Shown in pieces: positions 44,308 to 53,235 of a stretch of DNA of 64,000 nt. Source of the stretch: Oceanisphaera litoralis (lineage in GTDB: Bacteria; Pseudomonadota; Gammaproteobacteria; Enterobacterales; Aeromonadaceae); the NCBI RefSeq assembly GCF_016907015.1, contig NZ_JAFBBE010000017.1, forward strand, positions 30,870-94,869. Reading direction: 5' to 3'. Numbering within the stretch: the first letter of the stretch is position 1; every line of letters begins with the position of its first letter. Position numbers and translations under genes: made by a program. The notes below the pieces were generated by a model. That model was not told the origin of the DNA. It was given only the letters and a program-made list of their open reading frames with translations, and made no database searches.

Positions 44308-45084
44308 ATGAAAAAATGGTTGGTTGCGGGCGCCATCATGGCCACCCTGGCGGCAGGCGCGGTTCAGGCCAAGGAATGGAAAACCGTACGTTTTGGTATC
44401 GAGGGGGCTTACCCTCCGTTTTCCTGGACCGATGAAAACGGCGAGCTGCAGGGCTTCGACGTGGATATGGCCCATGCCCTGTGCGAGCAGATGCAGGTGA
44501 AGTGCGAGCTGGTGGCCCAGGACTGGGACGGCATCATACCGGCGTTGCTGGCCCGTAAATACGACGCCATTATCGCCGCCATGTCGATCACCGAAGAGCG
44601 CAAGCGCACCGTGGACTTCACCGGCAAATACGCATTGGTGCCGAACAAGTTCGTGACCAGAAAGGGCACGGCGCTCGACCTGAGCAAGGAAGGCCTCAAG
44701 GGCAAGAAGGTGGGGGTACAGATCGCCACTACCCACGACAAGTACCTGACCGATAACTTCGGCAGAGATGTTTCGCTGGTACGTTACGGTAACGCCGATG
44801 AGGCCTACCTGGATCTGAAGTCCGGCCGTATCGACTATGTGTTTCTGGATGCCACCGCCATCGAAGAAGGGCTGCTGAACAAGGACGGCGGCGATCAGTT
44901 CGAGTTTGTCGGCCCCTCGGTCACCGATGAGCAATGGTTCGGCGAAGGTTTCGGTATTGCGGTACGCAAGCAGGATCAGAAGCTGAAAAACATGCTGAAC
45001 CAGGCCATCCAGGATCTGCGTGAAAACGGAAAATACGAAGAAGTGAACAACAAGTACTTCGAATACGACATTTACGGCGGTTAA
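44308..45084 (+). CDS. Basic amino-acid ABC transporter substrate-binding protein
   Basis: A 258-residue periplasmic binding protein of the HisJ/ArgT/AotJ class. The signal peptide ends at AVQA, and the mature domain begins KEWKTVRFGIEGAYPPFSW, the family signature. AAGGAG precedes the ATG by 9 bases. The pocket residues typical of basic amino-acid binders (a Tyr near the start, ARKYDAIIAAMSIT, and an Arg after TRKG) are present. Ligand specificity among arginine, ornithine, lysine and histidine cannot be settled by eye. It lies 54 bp after the ATPase gene and 48 bp before hisQ. Confidence 0.92.
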   Translation: MKKWLVAGAIMATLAAGAVQAKEWKTVRFGIEGAYPPFSWTDENGELQGFDVDMAHALCEQMQVKCELVAQDWDGIIPALLARKYDAIIAAMSITEERKRTVDFTGKYALVPNKFVTRKGTALDLSKEGLKGKKVGVQIATTHDKYLTDNFGRDVSLVRYGNADEAYLDLKSGRIDYVFLDATAIEEGLLNKDGGDQFEFVGPSVTDEQWFGEGFGIAVRKQDQKLKNMLNQAIQDLRENGKYEEVNNKYFEYDIYGG

Positions 45085-45132
45085 TCAGCGGTTACCGGCC
45101 CCGTACCGGGGCCGGTATGATAGGACATCGTT

Positions 45133-45873
45133 ATGCTGGATCTGAAAGGATACGAAGGTGCCCTGATGGAAGGGGCGGGCGTCACCATACAGGTGGCCCT
45201 GTTATCATTACTGCTGGCGGTGACCCTGGGATTGCTGGGGGCACTGGCCAAACTCTCCTCATTCAAACCTGCCCGCTGGCTCGCCACCGGCTACACCACA
45301 GTGATACGGGGCATTCCCGATCTGGTGCTGATGATGCTGATCTTCTTCGGCGGTCAGGTATTGCTCAATAACTCACTCTATTCGCTCAACCAGACGCTGA
45401 ACGACTGGATAGGCGGCGGCGATCCCGCCCACGAGTGGGTCAGCTATGTACCCGACTATGTGGAAATCAGCCCCTTCATGGCCGGAATCGTCACCATCGG
45501 CTTTATCTTCGGCGCCTACATGACCGAAACGTTTCGCGGTGCCATGCTGGCGGTGGACAAGGGCGAGCTGGAAGCGGCCCGTGCCTATGGCATGAATTCC
45601 TTCCTGGTGTTTCGGCGCATCCTGTTTCCGCAGATGATGCGTCACGCCCTGCCGGGGCTGGGTAATAACTGGCTGGTACTGCTCAAGACCACGGCGCTGG
45701 TCTCGATCATCGGTCTGGACGACATGGTGCGCAAGGCCTCGCTGGCGGCCGGCGCCACCCAGTTGCCCTTTACCTTTTACATGGCGGTGGCGGTGATCTT
45801 CCTGCTGTTTACCACCCTGTCTACCTCTCTGCTCAAATGGGCGGAACGTCACTACGCCATTCAGACGAGGTAA
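45133..45873 (+). CDS. hisQ: Basic amino-acid ABC transporter permease HisQ type
   Basis: A 246-residue inner-membrane permease with five or six helices. The N-terminal GAGVTIQVALLSLLLAV segment and the EAA loop (ELEAARAYGMNSFLVFRRIL, about residues 145-164) identify it as the HisQ-type subunit. It includes the segment around DPAHEWVSYVPDYVEISPF that is typical of HisQ/AotQ. It pairs with the following HisM-type permease; only 3 bp separate the two genes. Confidence 0.9.
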   Translation: MLDLKGYEGALMEGAGVTIQVALLSLLLAVTLGLLGALAKLSSFKPARWLATGYTTVIRGIPDLVLMMLIFFGGQVLLNNSLYSLNQTLNDWIGGGDPAHEWVSYVPDYVEISPFMAGIVTIGFIFGAYMTETFRGAMLAVDKGELEAARAYGMNSFLVFRRILFPQMMRHALPGLGNNWLVLLKTTALVSIIGLDDMVRKASLAAGATQLPFTFYMAVAVIFLLFTTLSTSLLKWAERHYAIQTR

Positions 45874-45876
45874 TAA

Positions 45877-46569
45877 ATGGACTTTTCAACCATTATCAAT
45901 GAATGGCCCGTCTACTGGCAGGGGCTTTATACCACCCTGTTTCTGGTGGTCATCTCGCTGTTGCTCGGGCTGCTGATAGCGGTGCCGCTGGGCATATTGC
46001 GCAACAGTGCCAACTGGCTGCTCAAGGGGCCGGCCTGGGCTTATATCTACTTCTTTCGCGGCACGCCGCTGCTGGTTCAGCTGTTTCTGATCTATTACGG
46101 GGCCGGGCAGTGGGTCTGGTTGCGGGAGTCGGTTGCCTGGGAGCTGTTCAGTCAGGCCTGGTTCTGTGCCATTCTGGCCTTCACCCTCAATACCGGCGCC
46201 TATACCGCCGAAATTATTCGAGGCTCGATCAATACCATGCCCAGGGGGCAGATAGAGGCGGCCTACGCCTATGGCATGAGCCGAATGACGACACTGCGGC
46301 GGATCATACTGCCCAACTCGTTTCGCCGGGCCCTGCCGGCCTACAGTAACGAGGTGATTTTCATGCTGCACGGCTCGGCGGTGGCCGGGGTGATCACCAT
46401 AGTGGACCTCACCGGCGCGGCGCGCATCGTCAACTCGCGCTACTACTCGCCCTTCGAGGCCTTTCTGGCGGCGGGCCTGGTGTATATGTGCCTGACTTTC
46501 CTGCTGGTCTGGGGCTTTAGACGGCTGGAAAACCGCTGGTCCCGGCATCTGCAGCCCAGAACGAACTGA
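45877..46569 (+). CDS. hisM: Basic amino-acid ABC transporter permease HisM type
   Basis: A 230-residue inner-membrane permease. The FFRGTPLLVQLFLIYYG segment near residue 58 and the EAA loop (QIEAAYAYGMSRMTTLRRII) are the HisM hallmarks. It completes the importer with HisQ, two copies of the ATPase and the binding protein. It is the last gene of the operon and is followed by a bidirectional terminator at 46624-46655. Confidence 0.91.
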   Translation: MDFSTIINEWPVYWQGLYTTLFLVVISLLLGLLIAVPLGILRNSANWLLKGPAWAYIYFFRGTPLLVQLFLIYYGAGQWVWLRESVAWELFSQAWFCAILAFTLNTGAYTAEIIRGSINTMPRGQIEAAYAYGMSRMTTLRRIILPNSFRRALPAYSNEVIFMLHGSAVAGVITIVDLTGAARIVNSRYYSPFEAFLAAGLVYMCLTFLLVWGFRRLENRWSRHLQPRTN

Positions 46570-46611
46570 CTGCGTTAAGAGCAGCTATCAACGATCAGCC
46601 AAAGATAAAAA

Positions 46612-46621
46612 CAGACCCTAA
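46612..46621 (+). mobile_element. Possible decayed MITE end
   Basis: ACAGACCCTA matches the terminal bases and flanking TA of the 264-bp element's right end. At only ten bases this could be chance, and nothing else of the element is visible next to it. Confidence 0.25.
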
Positions 46622-46623
46622 AG

Positions 46624-46655
46624 AAAAAACCGAGCCTGTGCAGACTCGGTTTTTT
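46624..46655. terminator. Bidirectional terminator between hisM and DUF2069 gene
   Basis: An 11-bp stem (46624-46634 with 46645-46655) combines CCGAG / CTCGG with A and T runs on its two sides, so it can end transcripts from both convergent operons. Confidence 0.88.
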
Positions 46656-46683
46656 TCTTTTCTTACGGCTGACAGCTTACCGC

Positions 46684-47070
46684 TTACGGCTTTGTGTTCT
46701 CTTTTTTGTTGCGAATACTCAACCCCAGCTCGCGACCGCGCAGCTTGGCGTAGTAGGTATTGCCGATGAACATGGTGCTGGCCAGCACCAGTTCGACCCC
46801 CGCCAGCCAGCGTTCGCCTTCATCCACCCACAGCAGGGTGGCCGAGTGCAGAAAATACGGCATCAGCAGGTAAACCGCCCAGGCATGGGTATAGGGATTG
46901 CCCTTGAGCATGCCCTTCATGGGAATAAACAGCCAGGGCAGCCAGATCACCAGCATGAAGCCGATGCTCAGATCGGGGTGCGGGGATATCAGGCTGTGCC
47001 AGAGGACGACCCAGATGATCAGGCCAAAGTAGCCGGTCAGTGCCAGCAGACGTGCCAGTTTGATGTTCAT
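46684..47070 (-). CDS. DUF2069 family membrane protein
   Basis: A 128-residue inner-membrane protein with four predicted helices, matching the DUF2069 family by the LALTGYFGLIIWVVLWHSL first helix and the GNPYTHAWAVYLLMPYFLH segment. Its function is unknown. Its ATG overlaps the yfgD-like stop codon by one base (TAATG), so the two form an operon. In relatives this gene also accompanies yfgD and wrbA. Confidence 0.87.
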   Translation of the reverse strand: MNIKLARLLALTGYFGLIIWVVLWHSLISPHPDLSIGFMLVIWLPWLFIPMKGMLKGNPYTHAWAVYLLMPYFLHSATLLWVDEGERWLAGVELVLASTMFIGNTYYAKLRGRELGLSIRNKKENTKP

Positions 47071-47417
47071 TACAGAATGTCCAGCACCTGCTCGGGCGGA
47101 CGACCCAGGGCAGCTTGGTTGTTGTTAACCACAATGGGACGCTCGATCAGCCTGGGATGTGCCACCATGGCGGCGACAAGGGCGTCTTCGTCATGCACCT
47201 CGGCCAGACCGAGACGCTTGTATTCTTCTTCCCTGGTACGCATCAGTTCCCGGGCCGAGTTCATGCCCAGCTGTGCCAGCAGGGTCTTGAGTTGACTTGC
47301 ATCGGGTGGTGTGTCGAGATATTTGATAATCTCGGGCTGCAGGCCTTTCTGCTCCAGCAGGGCGAGGGTTTCCCGGCTTTTGGAGCAGCGGGGATTATGA
47401 TAGATGCGTAGACTCAT
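47070..47417 (-). CDS. yfgD: ArsC-family glutaredoxin-like protein (YfgD)
   Basis: A 115-residue thioredoxin-fold protein of the ArsC family. The catalytic cysteine is Cys11 in IYHNPRCSKSRETL, and the conserved RPIVV segment with GRPPEQVL near the C-terminus is present. The YfgD branch is annotated as arsenate reductase, but an arsenate role is unproven for it. AGGAG lies 6 bases before the ATG at 47417. It is translated together with the DUF2069 gene and lies in the conserved yfgD-bepA-perM neighbourhood. Confidence 0.9.
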   Translation of the reverse strand: MSLRIYHNPRCSKSRETLALLEQKGLQPEIIKYLDTPPDASQLKTLLAQLGMNSARELMRTREEEYKRLGLAEVHDEDALVAAMVAHPRLIERPIVVNNNQAALGRPPEQVLDIL

Positions 47418-47527
47418 TCTAAACTCCTGTGGCGATGCAGCCGGCATGGTACTTGTGATAGCTCGAGTGGATAGTTCGAGTGGATAATTCGGTGATTGTA
47501 TAAAAGCTGGTGTGGAGGGTACAGCAT

Positions 47528-48031
47528 ATGGGCAGGAAGCAGGCTTTGTTTTTGGCGGTGTCGTGTTTGACGACGACGTTGTTGGCGACCTCGTTGGCGG
47601 GGTGCGGAGAACCGGCAACCCTGACCTTATCGGATGGTGAACGTCGTGAGCTGAGTGATTATCGAGGCCGGTGGCTGGTGGTGAACTATTTCGCCGAATG
47701 GTGCGCCCCCTGTCTGCGGGAAATGCCCTTATTGAATGAATTGCATGAGCTGAATGCGTTGAATGAAGGCAAGGGACCGGAAGTGCTGGCGGTGAGCTTC
47801 GATGCCTTGTCTCCCGCCGAGCTGGCGCGCCTGAAAACGGACTATCGGATGACGATGCCGGTGGCCGCCAGCCTGGAAGGGCCCTGGCCGTTCGACGCGC
47901 CACAAGCACTGCCGACCACCATGGTGATCAACCCCAGCGGCAAGCTGGTGGACAGCCACCAGGGCGAACTGAAAGCGGAAGATCTGGCCCGCTGGCAGGC
48001 GCAGTATTGGCCCAAAAACGAGGGCTTGTGA
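47528..48031 (+). CDS. TlpA-like thioredoxin-fold lipoprotein
   Basis: A 167-residue predicted lipoprotein with lipobox SLAGC (Cys26) and a TlpA/ResA-type thioredoxin domain carrying the active site WCAPC (Cys59, Cys62). It probably reduces or shuttles disulfides at the outer face of the inner membrane; a cytochrome c maturation link is typical of this family but not shown here. The ATG at 47528 has GGAGGG 8 bases upstream. It is divergent from yfgD and convergent with bepA, with a repeat array between. Confidence 0.88.
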   Translation: MGRKQALFLAVSCLTTTLLATSLAGCGEPATLTLSDGERRELSDYRGRWLVVNYFAEWCAPCLREMPLLNELHELNALNEGKGPEVLAVSFDALSPAELARLKTDYRMTMPVAASLEGPWPFDAPQALPTTMVINPSGKLVDSHQGELKAEDLARWQAQYWPKNEGL

Positions 48032-48118
48032 GATGTGAGGAGTAAAGCGTGAGGGGCAAATTCCTCACCTTTCACTTTTCACCCCTCACCCTTCACCCTT
48101 CACCCCTCACAGGGGTTG
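48032..48118. repeat. TCACCCT-type heptamer array between convergent genes
   Basis: After the TlpA-like gene the sequence GTGAGGAGTAAAGCGTGAGGGG is followed by several TTCACCC/CTCACCC heptamers (about 48064-48112), its approximate complement. The arrangement parallels the ATTCCCC array at 38728-38818 and again lies between two convergent genes. Confidence 0.8.
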
Positions 48119-48122
48119 TCAG

Positions 48123-49565
48123 TTAGTTTCTCAACGCATCCCAGTCTTTCTGCTGCTGGCGCAGTTGTTCCAGCCGGGCGCCGAGGCGGGCGCGCTGCAT
48201 GGCGTCCTTCGACAGGTTGGCGGCAATTTCCATCTGATCCACTGCCAGATCGTAACGGCCCTTGAGGGCCGCCACTTCGGCCTGGGCCTGGCGGAAGGCC
48301 GACTCGTCACTCAGTGGCCGGTAGGCCTGGGCAATCAGCTCCCAGAACAGCAGGTTTTCCGGATGACGGCGCAGATGATGGTCGAGCAGGGTGGCGGCCT
48401 CCCGGTGGCGGCCCGCCTGCAACAGGCTGTCGGCCAGGTTGATCATGACTACCTGATTGTCGGGCAGCTGTTGCCGGGCGCGTTGCAAGCGGGCAATGGC
48501 ACTGTCGAAGCGGTCCTGGGCATTATCCAGATCGGTCAGGGCATCGAGCATGAAGATGTTGTTGGCGTGCCGGCTGGCCAGGGCTTCGAGCAGGGGACGC
48601 GCCTTGTCGTATTCATGGATCTGCAGCAGTGCCAAGGCCTGACCATAACGGGCGGCATCGGCCTGCCAGTCGTCGCCCTCCAGGGCGGCCTGCTCGAAGA
48701 AACGGTGCAGGTCACCGGCGCCGGTTTGCTGAAAGCGGACCATGATTCTGGCCTTGGCCAGTTGAAACTCCAGGCTGGCCGGATAGCGTTTGGCCGGGTA
48801 ATCCTGGGCCCGGCTGCGGGCTTCGGCGATGCGACTGGTGGGCAAAGGGTGAGTCAGCAGCATGGGCGGCGGCGCGCTGGCAAACTGATACTTGTCGGCC
48901 AGCTTCTGAAAAAAACCGGCCATGGCATTGGGATCGAAGCCGGCGTTATAGAGCAGACGCAGGCCGATGCGATCCGCCTCGAATTCGTTGTCCCGGGTAT
49001 AGTTGATGGCCGACTGCATCTTAAGGCCCAGCGTGGTCTGCAGGGCCGCCATGCCCGCCTGTGGATTGACCACCGCCAGCGCCACCGAGCCCACCAGTCC
49101 GGCGATGGTCAGCGGGGTGCTGCGCGACTGGGACTCCAGATAACGGGCGATATGGCGCTGGGTAACGTGGGTGATTTCGTGTGCGATGACCGAGGCCAGC
49201 TCGCTTTCGTTTTCCGCATACAGGAACAAGCCGGTATGTAGCTGCAGCACGCCCCCGAGAAAGGCGCTGGCGTTGATGCTGTCGTCACGGATCAGCAGAA
49301 AGCGGAACGGAAACCGGACCGAGTCGGCCTGGGACAGGAGCTTGAGGCCGAGATCGGTAATGTATTCGTTAAGCACGGGGTCGTCGATCACCGGCTGATT
49401 GGCCCGGGCAAAGCGGGTAAAGGCCTGGCCAAAGCGGGCTTCCCGCTCCACCGACATGGCGCTGACCCCGGCGGTGCCGATATCGGGCAGACTGTTGGCG
49501 GCCTGCAGCGGCGCCAGTGTCAGCAGAGAAAAAGCCAGCGCCAGCCTGGCGGCATGAAAACCCAT
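48123..49565 (-). CDS. bepA: Periplasmic metalloprotease/chaperone BepA
   Basis: A 480-residue periplasmic protein. The signal peptide is at about 1-22. The M48 peptidase domain has the zinc motif HEITH (129-133) and the third ligand region NEFEADRIG near residue 190. The C-terminal half is made of TPR repeats. BepA degrades or assists folding of stalled LptD and BAM substrates, maintaining outer-membrane integrity. The ATG at 49565 gives a normal signal peptide; the longer frame to 49796 adds unrelated residues. It sits in the usual yfgD-bepA-perM cluster. Confidence 0.93.
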   Translation of the reverse strand: MGFHAARLALAFSLLTLAPLQAANSLPDIGTAGVSAMSVEREARFGQAFTRFARANQPVIDDPVLNEYITDLGLKLLSQADSVRFPFRFLLIRDDSINASAFLGGVLQLHTGLFLYAENESELASVIAHEITHVTQRHIARYLESQSRSTPLTIAGLVGSVALAVVNPQAGMAALQTTLGLKMQSAINYTRDNEFEADRIGLRLLYNAGFDPNAMAGFFQKLADKYQFASAPPPMLLTHPLPTSRIAEARSRAQDYPAKRYPASLEFQLAKARIMVRFQQTGAGDLHRFFEQAALEGDDWQADAARYGQALALLQIHEYDKARPLLEALASRHANNIFMLDALTDLDNAQDRFDSAIARLQRARQQLPDNQVVMINLADSLLQAGRHREAATLLDHHLRRHPENLLFWELIAQAYRPLSDESAFRQAQAEVAALKGRYDLAVDQMEIAANLSKDAMQRARLGARLEQLRQQQKDWDALRN

Positions 49566-49683
49566 TCTAGTTACCTTGTTGATGGTGCCCTGCCAGCAGA
49601 ATACTCGTCCCAATAAGGGGGAACAAGCATTGTTTGGTAGCGATAACAAAGGGATAATGCCTTTCTTTTTGGGCGGAGGTGCG

Positions 49684-49905
49684 GTGAAGATACTGGATGC
49701 AAGTGCCTGGCGCTGTCCGCTGCCGTTGCTCAAGGTCAAGCTCTGGCTGAAAGCGGCCGAGGCCGGGCAGCAGTTACGGCTGTTACTGAGAGACACGGGC
49801 TCTCGTCAGGATATTCCCGCCTATGTGTCGCGCATGGGCCACCCGATTGAGGTAGTGGCCGACGATGGCGACATGCTGATATTGATGATTACCAAGGCAC
49901 CATAA
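49684..49905 (+). CDS. TusA-like sulfur carrier protein
   Basis: A 73-residue protein of the TusA/SirA family, with the key motif CPLP (Cys11-Pro12) in WRCPLPLLK and a C-terminal hydrophobic strand. TusA-type proteins relay persulfide sulfur to tRNA or other acceptors. The GTG at 49684 follows GGAGG by a few bases and gives the family start, so the upstream frame to 49576 is rejected. It lies 12 bp before perM and is probably cotranscribed with it. Confidence 0.85.
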   Translation: MKILDASAWRCPLPLLKVKLWLKAAEAGQQLRLLLRDTGSRQDIPAYVSRMGHPIEVVADDGDMLILMITKAP

Positions 49906-49917
49906 GGAAGTTATTAC

Positions 49918-50991
49918 ATGCTGGATATTCTCAAGCACTGGTATCAACAGCGGTTTTCCGACCCGGGTGCCGTTGCGTTGTTTCTGAGCCTGCTGTTCGG
50001 TTTTGTGGTGATGTATTTTCTGGGCCACATATTGGCGCCCTTTTTCGCCGCCGTGGTGGTTGCCTATCTGCTGGACTGGCCGGTCAGCCGGATGGAACGG
50101 CTGGGCCTGAGTCGATGGCTGGCGGCTTCCGTGGTGCAACTGCTGTTTGCCATCCTGGTGGTGCTGTCGTTGGTCAGCATAGTACCGAGCTTTTTGTCGC
50201 AGACCGCCAACCTGGCCCGTGAAATACCGACCATGATCAGTCGTTCGCAGGAGCTGCTGCTGACCCTGCCGGAGCGGTATCCGGAGTTGGTGGACGTGAC
50301 CCTGGTGCAAAGCGTGCTGGACGATCTGCGCGCTCGCCTGCTGGGGTCGGCAGACGCCATTCTCAGTGTGTCGCTGAGCTCGCTGACCAATGCCGCCGTG
50401 CTGATGGTGTATCTGATCCTGGTGTCGGTGCTGGTGTTCTTCATGCTGAAAGACAAGCGTCTGCTGATGCACAGTGCCAGCCGCTTTCTGCCGCGCAACC
50501 GGGAACTGGTATCGCGGGTGTGGCATGAAATGAACGTGCAGATAGCAAACTATGTGCGTGGCAAGGTGATCGAAATCCTGATCGTGGGGAGCGTCAGTTA
50601 CCTGACCTTTATCCTGCTGGACTTGCGCTATCCGCTGTTGCTGGCGGTGCTGGTCGGTTTCTCGGTGCTGATCCCCTATATAGGGGCGGCGGCGGCCACG
50701 GTGCCGGTGGCCATGGTGGGGCTGTTTCAGTGGGGCTTTACGCCGCCCTTCTTCTATCTGATTATCGCCTACGGCATCATTCAGGCGCTGGATGGCAACG
50801 TGCTGGTGCCAATCCTGTTTTCGGAGGCGGTCAACCTGCATCCCATCGCCATTATCGTGGCAGTGCTGGTGTTCGGCGGTCTCTGGGGTTTCTGGGGCGT
50901 GTTCTTTGCCATTCCCCTGGCCACCCTGGTCAAGGCGGTCATCAATGCCTGGCCCAGGCAGGATGAGCTACCGGCAAACATAACCCCTTGA
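49918..50991 (+). CDS. perM: PerM/AI-2E family transporter
   Basis: A 357-residue membrane protein of the AI-2E exporter family. It has an N-terminal group of helices, a central periplasmic/cytoplasmic region, and the C-terminal PLLLAVLVGFSVLIPYIGAA and ALDGNVLVPILFSEAVNLHP segments. PerM in E. coli is adjacent to bepA, and some members move autoinducer-2 or sodium. It follows the TusA-like gene and precedes the NSS gene by 26 bp, so these may form one operon. Confidence 0.9.
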   Translation: MLDILKHWYQQRFSDPGAVALFLSLLFGFVVMYFLGHILAPFFAAVVVAYLLDWPVSRMERLGLSRWLAASVVQLLFAILVVLSLVSIVPSFLSQTANLAREIPTMISRSQELLLTLPERYPELVDVTLVQSVLDDLRARLLGSADAILSVSLSSLTNAAVLMVYLILVSVLVFFMLKDKRLLMHSASRFLPRNRELVSRVWHEMNVQIANYVRGKVIEILIVGSVSYLTFILLDLRYPLLLAVLVGFSVLIPYIGAAAATVPVAMVGLFQWGFTPPFFYLIIAYGIIQALDGNVLVPILFSEAVNLHPIAIIVAVLVFGGLWGFWGVFFAIPLATLVKAVINAWPRQDELPANITP

Positions 50992-51017
50992 TGAAATAGA
51001 AATATAAGGAAAAGACA

Positions 51018-52355
51018 GTGAGAGAACACTTTGGCTCGCGCTTCGGCTTTATCATGGCCGCCGCCGGGGCGGCCGTCGGGCTGGGTAACATTTGGGGCTT
51101 TCCGACCCAGGCGGCCAGCAACGGCGGTGGCGCCTTTCTGTTGGCCTATCTGGTGCTGGTGATGCTGCTGGCCTTTCCGATGCTGGTCATGGAGGTGGCC
51201 ATCGGCCGTTACGGCCAGGCCAACCCGGTGGACTCGGTACGCCAGCTGGGTCGCACGCCGCGGCAAAAGGCCCTGGCCTCGCTGGTCGGCTATGCGGGCA
51301 TGCTGGTGCCGAGCCTGGTGCTGTCCTTTTACGCCATCGTCGCCGGCTGGCTGCTGGCCTTTCTGGCGGCGGCGGTGACCCGCCTTCTGGGTTGGGATGC
51401 CGCCACCGAATGGCTGCAGGCCTTCGGGCTGGGGCGCAACATCGTCTGGACCCTGGTATTCTATCTGATCACCATTCTGGTGGTGCAGGCCGGGGTACGA
51501 CGGGGCATAGAGCGCTGGTCGGCGCGGCTGATGCCGGCGCTGTTTGTGCTGTTCCTGCTGCTGTTCTTCTACATACTGACGCAAGACGGCGCCATGACCG
51601 GGCTGAAGCACTACCTGGTGCCGGACTTCAGCAAGGTGCTGGAGCCGGAGCTGCTGATCAGCGCCATGGGCCAGGCTTTTTTCTCGCTGACCATCGGCGG
51701 TTGCTCCATGCTGATGTACGGCTCCTATCTGAACAAGCAGGAAAATATTCCTCGCACCGCCTTTCAGGTGACGCTGCTCGACACCGGCGTGGCCTTTCTG
51801 GCGGGACTGGTGATACTGCCGGCGATGTTTGTGGCCATGAACAACGGCGTCACCATTTTCGCGGAAGACGGCAGCCTGCTCAGTTCCGATACCCTGGTGT
51901 TTGTGGTGCTGCCGGCGCTGTTCGATACCATGGGGCCGATAGGGCTGCTGATGGCGCTGGTGTTCTTCGTGCTGATGGGCATAGCGGCGCTGACCTCGTC
52001 CATTTCCATGCTGGAAGTGCCGGTGTCTTACAGCATCGAACGCTTCAAGGCGCCGCGCCCGCTGATGACCTGGCTGCTGGGCGGTGCCCTGGCGCTGTTC
52101 AGCGTGGTCATCTGCCTGAATTTCGGTGCCCTTTTCGGCTTGGTGATCCGGCTGTCGACCCAGAATATTCAACCGCTGGTCGGCCTGGGCTTCTGCGTGC
52201 TGGGCGGCTGGATGTGGGGCCGGGCCAAGCTGTTTGAAGAGCTGGTGCAGGGCTCGCCCGAACTGGCGGGCAGCACCTTCTGGCGCATCTGGCCCTGGTA
52301 TGTGCGTATTGTATGCCCGCTGCTGGTGCTGTTGGTGATCGGCTCCAGCTGGTGA
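51018..52355 (+). CDS. NSS-family sodium-dependent symporter
   Basis: A 445-residue twelve-helix symporter of the neurotransmitter:sodium symporter family. The unwound first helix GLGNIWGFPTQAASNGGGAF carries the sodium and substrate site, and GQAFFSLTIGGCSMLMYGSY marks helix 6. It imports an amino acid with Na+, probably a hydrophobic one, but the exact ligand is unknown. The GTG start follows AAGGA by 7 bases. It fits a sodium-rich habitat together with the antiporter at 2.5 kb. Confidence 0.92.
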   Translation: MREHFGSRFGFIMAAAGAAVGLGNIWGFPTQAASNGGGAFLLAYLVLVMLLAFPMLVMEVAIGRYGQANPVDSVRQLGRTPRQKALASLVGYAGMLVPSLVLSFYAIVAGWLLAFLAAAVTRLLGWDAATEWLQAFGLGRNIVWTLVFYLITILVVQAGVRRGIERWSARLMPALFVLFLLLFFYILTQDGAMTGLKHYLVPDFSKVLEPELLISAMGQAFFSLTIGGCSMLMYGSYLNKQENIPRTAFQVTLLDTGVAFLAGLVILPAMFVAMNNGVTIFAEDGSLLSSDTLVFVVLPALFDTMGPIGLLMALVFFVLMGIAALTSSISMLEVPVSYSIERFKAPRPLMTWLLGGALALFSVVICLNFGALFGLVIRLSTQNIQPLVGLGFCVLGGWMWGRAKLFEELVQGSPELAGSTFWRIWPWYVRIVCPLLVLLVIGSSW

Positions 52356-52430
52356 GTTGGTTCCGGGATCAGGGACTTGGGACTGGGGAATAAAACCGGA
52401 GCTCGGGGTTGATGCCCCGAGTCCGCAGAT

Positions 52431-52527
52431 GTCATTCCTGCGAAGGCAGGAATCCATTGTGCAGACTCGTATATTGTTTATTGGCGTGGCAGATCATGCG
52501 ATGGACTCCGGCCTGCGCCGGAGTGAC
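52431..52527. repeat. REP-like inverted repeat pair
   Basis: Two hairpins, ATTCCTGC / GCAGGAAT (52434-52453) and ACTCCGGC / GCCGGAGT (52505-52524), lie in opposite sense about 50 bp apart. Their GTCATTCC and GGAGTGAC ends match the widespread bacterial repeat GTCATTCCCGCGAAGGCGGGAATCC. A related copy is at 58800-58863. Confidence 0.8.
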
Positions 52528-52659
52528 GATTTTACGAATCCCGAATCCCGAATCCCGGAACTCAGTAAAGCATACTGTACAGCTTGCGGCTCGAGTTGGT
52601 GGTAATCTCATCAGTGCGGTTAAAAAACGACTGGTTGGACGGCTTTTTTTATTTTCCTG

Positions 52660-52688
52660 TTGACACTAAAAGGCACCCTGCCTATTAT
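52660..52688 (+). promoter_or_regulatory. Strong promoter of the tRNA-Ala array
   Basis: TTGACA (52660-52665), a 17-bp spacer and TATTAT (52683-52688) form a near-consensus sigma-70 promoter. A GC-rich discriminator (GCGCC) follows, as in stringently controlled stable-RNA promoters. The first tRNA starts 43 bp downstream of the -10 box. Confidence 0.85.
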
Positions 52689-52730
52689 GCGCCTCGTCTG
52701 AACGGACAGGGTCCGGGAAGAAAGATAAGC

Positions 52731-52806
<76 letters not shown>

Positions 52807-52840
52807 CTTATCGCAATTTAAAAAGAAATATCTGCCAAAT

Positions 52841-52916
<76 letters not shown>

Positions 52917-52951
52917 AATGGCAGAGAACACCAGTAAAACAGCATTGTTAT

Positions 52952-53027
<76 letters not shown>

Positions 53028-53047
53028 AAACAATCTGACCCGAATTC

Positions 53048-53123
<76 letters not shown>

Positions 53124-53141
53124 CTTATTTGTGGAATCAAG

Positions 53142-53171
53142 AAAAGCCGCTGCAGAAATGCAGCGGCTTTT
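53142..53171 (+). terminator. Terminator of the tRNA-Ala array
   Basis: A perfect 13-bp stem AAAAGCCGCTGCA / TGCAGCGGCTTTT with a GAAA loop ends the tRNA transcript. The symmetrical A and T runs allow it to stop tesA transcripts from the other side as well. Confidence 0.92.
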
Positions 53172-53235
53172 CTGTTTCTCATGCCCGCCTTTCAGCCACT
53201 GATTTTTTGTGCTACCCCGACACCTGCTCTCTCGG

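Larger units (their letters stand above)
52356..52730. other. Intergenic region upstream of tRNA array, with repeats
   Basis: No protein gene is supported. It holds a CTCGGGG / CCCCGAG hairpin (52402-52421), the REP-like pair at 52431-52527, and the tRNA promoter at 52660-52688. GGGACTTGGGACTGGGGA heptamers at about 52372-52388 resemble those at 38728. Confidence 0.7.
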
